A stretch of DNA of 7,253 nt from Rhodospirillaceae bacterium (GTDB lineage: Bacteria; Pseudomonadota; Alphaproteobacteria; Rhodospirillales; Magnetovibrionaceae): positions 1-7,253 of the forward strand of contig JAOULV010000068.1 of assembly GCA_029881835.1 (NCBI GenBank), written 5' to 3'. The notes beneath the pieces were generated by a model. The model was given only the letters and a program-made list of their open reading frames with translations. It was not told the origin of the DNA and did not search any database. Shown one piece after another: positions 5,107 through 7,253 of this stretch (the stretch's first letter is position 1; the number at the start of each line of letters is the position of its first letter). The position numbers were made by a program, and so were the translations under genes.

Positions 5107-5572
5107 TTCGACCGTGGGTTCCGGTTGAACCAAACCCGTTTTCGCCACGCGCGGTTTCGCTTAAATCTTTCGTTGTGGCCCAGCTAACGTGGCTTACCGG
5201 AGCAATAACCATTTGGGCTATTCTGGCCCCGCGGCTAACAACAAAATCTTCACCAGAATGATTAATAAGAATTACCTGTATTTCCCCACGGTAATCGGCA
5301 TCTATTGTGCCGGGGCTGTTTAACACCGTAACGCCCGACTTGGCGGCAAGGCCCGAACGCGGGCGCACTTGGGCTTCAAACCCTGCGGGCAATTCTATTG
5401 CCAGCCCTGTGGGGATAAGTTCACGGTGACCCGGTTTTATTGTTATTTCGTTTTCTACCGCCGCCAATAAATCAACCCCGGCGCTTTGTGCGGTGGCGTA
5501 TTCGGGCAGGGGCAAACCTTCGCCATGGGGCAAATGTTTTACGTTGACCGTGACAGTTTTATTTTGGCTCAT
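5102..5572 (-). CDS. dut: Deoxyuridine 5'-triphosphate nucleotidohydrolase (dUTPase)
   Basis: Hydrolyses dUTP to dUMP and pyrophosphate, keeping uracil out of DNA and supplying dUMP for thymidylate synthesis. All five trimeric dUTPase motifs are present in 156 residues: SAGVDLLA (30-37), RPRSGLAAKSGV (70-81), GTIDADYRGEIQV (88-100) with catalytic Asp91, RGARIAQMVIAP (114-125), and the C-terminal RGENGFGSTG (142-151), whose Phe147 stacks on uracil in known structures. The length is normal. Its ATG shares one base with the coaBC stop (TGATG), pointing to translational coupling. Its 3' end abuts the promoter of the Rrf2 operon and no intrinsic terminator is visible, so read-through into that operon is possible. 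Confidence 0.96.
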   Translation of the reverse strand: MSQNKTVTVNVKHLPHGEGLPLPEYATAQSAGVDLLAAVENEITIKPGHRELIPTGLAIELPAGFEAQVRPRSGLAAKSGVTVLNSPGTIDADYRGEIQVILINHSGEDFVVSRGARIAQMVIAPVSHVSWATTKDLSETARGENGFGSTGTHGRT

Positions 5573-6816
5573 CAGCTTGCGTCCCCGCTAAGGCCCAAAG
5601 ACAAATCATGCTCAAAAGTTTCGGCAATAAGTTCCGCCAGCTTTTTTGCCACCGCATGTTTTTCCATGCGCGGCCATTCATCAATTCCGCTTCGTTTTAT
5701 TAGGCTGATTTGGTTTTCATCACCACCAAACGTGCCCGAACCGGCCGCCACATCGTTTGCCAAAATCCAATCACAGCCTTTGGCGGCAAGTTTGCGCCTG
5801 GCATTTTCCACCAGATTTTCAGTTTCCGCACTAAAACCAATTACCAAACGCGGGCGTTTGCCCGGGGTTGTTGCAACGGTTTTTAAAATGTCGGGGTTTT
5901 GCGCAAGGCTTAACGACCGGGCGTCGGTGTCTTCTTGTTTTTTTATTTTTTGCCCGCTTAAATTTTCGGCCCGCCAATCAGAAACGGCCGCCGCACCAAC
6001 AAATATATCAACCGGCAAGGCTGCGGTTGTTGCGTTCAACATTTCATCTGCCGTGGTGACATTTATAATTTTTACGCCTTTGGGCGGGGCAATGTTGACC
6101 GGCCCGCTTATTAACGTAACGTCAGCCCCAAGATTTGCCAGCGCGCCCGCAATAGCGTGGCCTTGTTTGCCCGAAGAACGATTGGCGATATAGCGAACCG
6201 GGTCTATGGGTTCATGGGTTGGCCCGCTGGTAACAATTGCGCGCAAACCTTTTAACGGGCCGTGGGTGGCGATTGCGTCGCTTACGGCTTTGATAATTTG
6301 GTCAACATCTGCCATTCGCCCGATGCCTTCTTCGCCGCAGGCAAGCTCACCGGCGACAGGGCCAACCATATTTATGCCCCTAAGTTTTAGCGTTTGTACA
6401 TTTTCTTGGGTCGCCCGGTTTTCCCACATGGCCCAATTCATGGCAGGGGCCATTAATGTTGGTGATGTGGTTGCCAGTAATATTGTGGTGATAAGGTCGT
6501 CTGCCATGCCTTGGGAAATTTTGGCGATGGTGTTGGCGGTGGCGGGGGCAACCAAAACCAGATCGGCGTCGCGGGCCAAGCGGATATGGCCCATTTCATG
6601 TTCATCGGTCAGTGAAAAAAGATCGTTGTAAACGCGGTTTCCCGAAACGCTTTGTAGCGCAAGCTCGCTTACAAACTTTGCCCCGCTTGGGCTTAATACG
6701 CAGGTAACATCTGCACCCAAACGCTTTAGGCCGCGCACAAGGTCCGGGGTTTTATAGGCCGCGATGCCGCCGGTAATTGCCAATAATATATTTTTGCCGT
6801 TTAGCACTGGGTTCAT
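5572..6816 (-). CDS. coaBC: Bifunctional phosphopantothenoylcysteine decarboxylase / phosphopantothenate-cysteine ligase
   Basis: This enzyme carries out two consecutive steps of coenzyme A synthesis: joining cysteine to 4'-phosphopantothenate, then decarboxylation to 4'-phosphopantetheine. The N-terminal flavin-dependent CoaC half (about 1-185) has ITGGIAAYK (14-22), catalytic His77 in GHIRLAR, the PAMN motif with Asn127, and Cys160 in ACGEEGIGRMA. The C-terminal CoaB half (about 190-405) has VTSGPTHEPIDPVRYIANRS with Asn212 near its end, GAAAVSDW (274-281), Lys290 in the GQKIKK segment, and FSAETE (328-333). At 414 residues it is full length. The start at 6816 has no good Shine-Dalgarno sequence and an out-of-frame ATG lies at 6823, so initiation may be inefficient or partly leaderless. 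It needs cysteine, a loose metabolic link with the cysK operon downstream. Confidence 0.95.
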   Translation of the reverse strand: MNPVLNGKNILLAITGGIAAYKTPDLVRGLKRLGADVTCVLSPSGAKFVSELALQSVSGNRVYNDLFSLTDEHEMGHIRLARDADLVLVAPATANTIAKISQGMADDLITTILLATTSPTLMAPAMNWAMWENRATQENVQTLKLRGINMVGPVAGELACGEEGIGRMADVDQIIKAVSDAIATHGPLKGLRAIVTSGPTHEPIDPVRYIANRSSGKQGHAIAGALANLGADVTLISGPVNIAPPKGVKIINVTTADEMLNATTAALPVDIFVGAAAVSDWRAENLSGQKIKKQEDTDARSLSLAQNPDILKTVATTPGKRPRLVIGFSAETENLVENARRKLAAKGCDWILANDVAAGSGTFGGDENQISLIKRSGIDEWPRMEKHAVAKKLAELIAETFEHDLSLGLSGDAS

Positions 6817-6873
6817 AATCCATAATTACAGGGAAATTAGTGTGATAAACTAGACCCGCCACCCCAATGACGC

Positions 6874-6919
6874 AAGGCCTTTGTAAAATAAATGAATTTT
6901 ACTAAAAAATGGGGGCCTT
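6874..6919. repeat. Nested inverted repeats between ubiB and coaBC
   Basis: AAGGCC (6874-6879) pairs with GGCCTT (6914-6919), and inside them GTAAAAT (6883-6889) pairs with ATTTTAC (6896-6902) around a six-base loop. Together they could form a stem with an internal asymmetric loop. No T run follows on the minus strand, so it is not a classical intrinsic terminator. It touches the ubiB stop codon and lies about 60 bases upstream of the coaBC start, so it may act as a weak attenuator, an RNA-processing site or nothing. Confidence 0.4.
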
Positions 6920-7253
6920 ATAGCGCTAGGGCAATTATTCCAATGCCCAAGATTGCCAGCAAAAGGCCAAGGCCAATGGTGCTTTTTCCAGCCCCCTTGC
7001 CCGCGCCACCGCGCATGGCTTTTAGGGTATCGGGGTGTAGCTTTAGCCCGCCTTTTTCAAAATCGGCCAAGGCTTGTTCCAGGCCGCGAACCAACCGGGG
7101 CAGGCGCTTAAGCATGGCGGCCCCTTCGCCGGCGGCTTCTTTGATGCGCGCTTCGGGGCCTAAATTTTCACGCATCCATTTTTCGATTAATGGTCTGGCG
7201 ATAAACCACATGTTTGCTTCGGGCGCTAATTTACGCCCGGTGCCTTCGGCCAC
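6918..7253 (-). CDS. ubiB: UbiB family ubiquinone biosynthesis protein, C-terminal 111 residues (5' end outside window)
   Basis: UbiB is an atypical kinase-like membrane protein needed for aerobic ubiquinone synthesis, thought to support access of lipid intermediates. Only the C-terminus is here: VAEGTGRKLAPEANMW, then ARPLIEKWMRENLGPEARI, a helical LPRLVRGLEQALADFE segment, a Gly/Lys-rich linker, and a closing hydrophobic stretch of about 20 residues that fits one membrane segment. The kinase-like core with its Ala-rich loop lies beyond the right edge, and the GTG at the edge is an internal valine codon, not a start. The family call rests on the VAEGxGR...NMW signature and on the known ubiB-coaBC-dut order of alphaproteobacteria. 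Confidence 0.85.
   Translation of the reverse strand: MAEGTGRKLAPEANMWFIARPLIEKWMRENLGPEARIKEAAGEGAAMLKRLPRLVRGLEQALADFEKGGLKLHPDTLKAMRGGAGKGAGKSTIGLGLLLAILGIGIIALAL

Noticed and set aside
5486..6193. 235-codon plus-strand ORF opposite dut and coaBC
   Set aside because: It covers two well-supported genes on the other strand, its translation has low-complexity Ser/Ala/Phe-rich composition and no family signature. It is explained by antisense codon bias.
6940..7015. Walker-A-like pattern (AGKGAGKS) near the end of UbiB
   Set aside because: It sits in a Gly/Lys linker just before the terminal membrane segment with no nucleotide-binding fold around it. UbiB uses a kinase-like site elsewhere.

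Overview
The window looks like chromosomal housekeeping DNA from an alphaproteobacterium. The evidence is the family content and the order ubiB-coaBC-dut on one strand, a DUF3501 protein, and an SH3 protein divergent from a 2-hydroxyacid dehydrogenase. All are arrangements I associate from memory with Rhodospirillales-like and related alphaproteobacteria. Base composition by eye is moderate (not counted), with A/T-rich intergenic stretches. I see no mobile element, phage gene, CRISPR array, rRNA or tRNA.

Left part, 1-2313. The 3' end of a DUF3501 gene (+) converges on a secreted two-SH3-repeat protein (-). A 354-base divergent intergenic region follows, then an NAD(P)-dependent D-2-hydroxyacid dehydrogenase (+) with an unusual lysine-rich, tandem-repeat-encoded N-terminus. 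The intergenic region has a plausible promoter for the SH3 gene, a duplicated ribosome-binding-site segment, a repeated heptamer (TTAGGCA and its complement), and a tiny ORF with its own Shine-Dalgarno sequence.

Middle part, 2325-5107, all minus strand and in transcription order: promoter with a 10-bp palindrome, Rrf2-family regulator, cysteine synthase CysK, a MoeB/ThiF/HesA-type E1 adenylyltransferase, and a DsrE-like protein. The gaps are 25 bp, 10 bp and an overlap, so this reads as one operon for sulfide assimilation and sulfur transfer. The Rrf2 protein lacks the Fe-S cysteine triad. It ends in ...NLDFTI, a C-terminal isoleucine tail like those used by serine acetyltransferase and other partners to dock in the CysK active site. 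With cysK next door, this suggests a CymR-CysK-like cysteine sensing switch outside the Firmicutes. That is the most interesting hypothesis here.

Right part, 5102-7253, minus strand: the end of ubiB (ubiquinone biosynthesis), then coaBC (coenzyme A biosynthesis) coupled by a TGATG overlap to dut (dUTPase). A coherent dyad structure lies between ubiB and coaBC.

All functional statements rest on motif recognition by eye. No database search or folding calculation was run.
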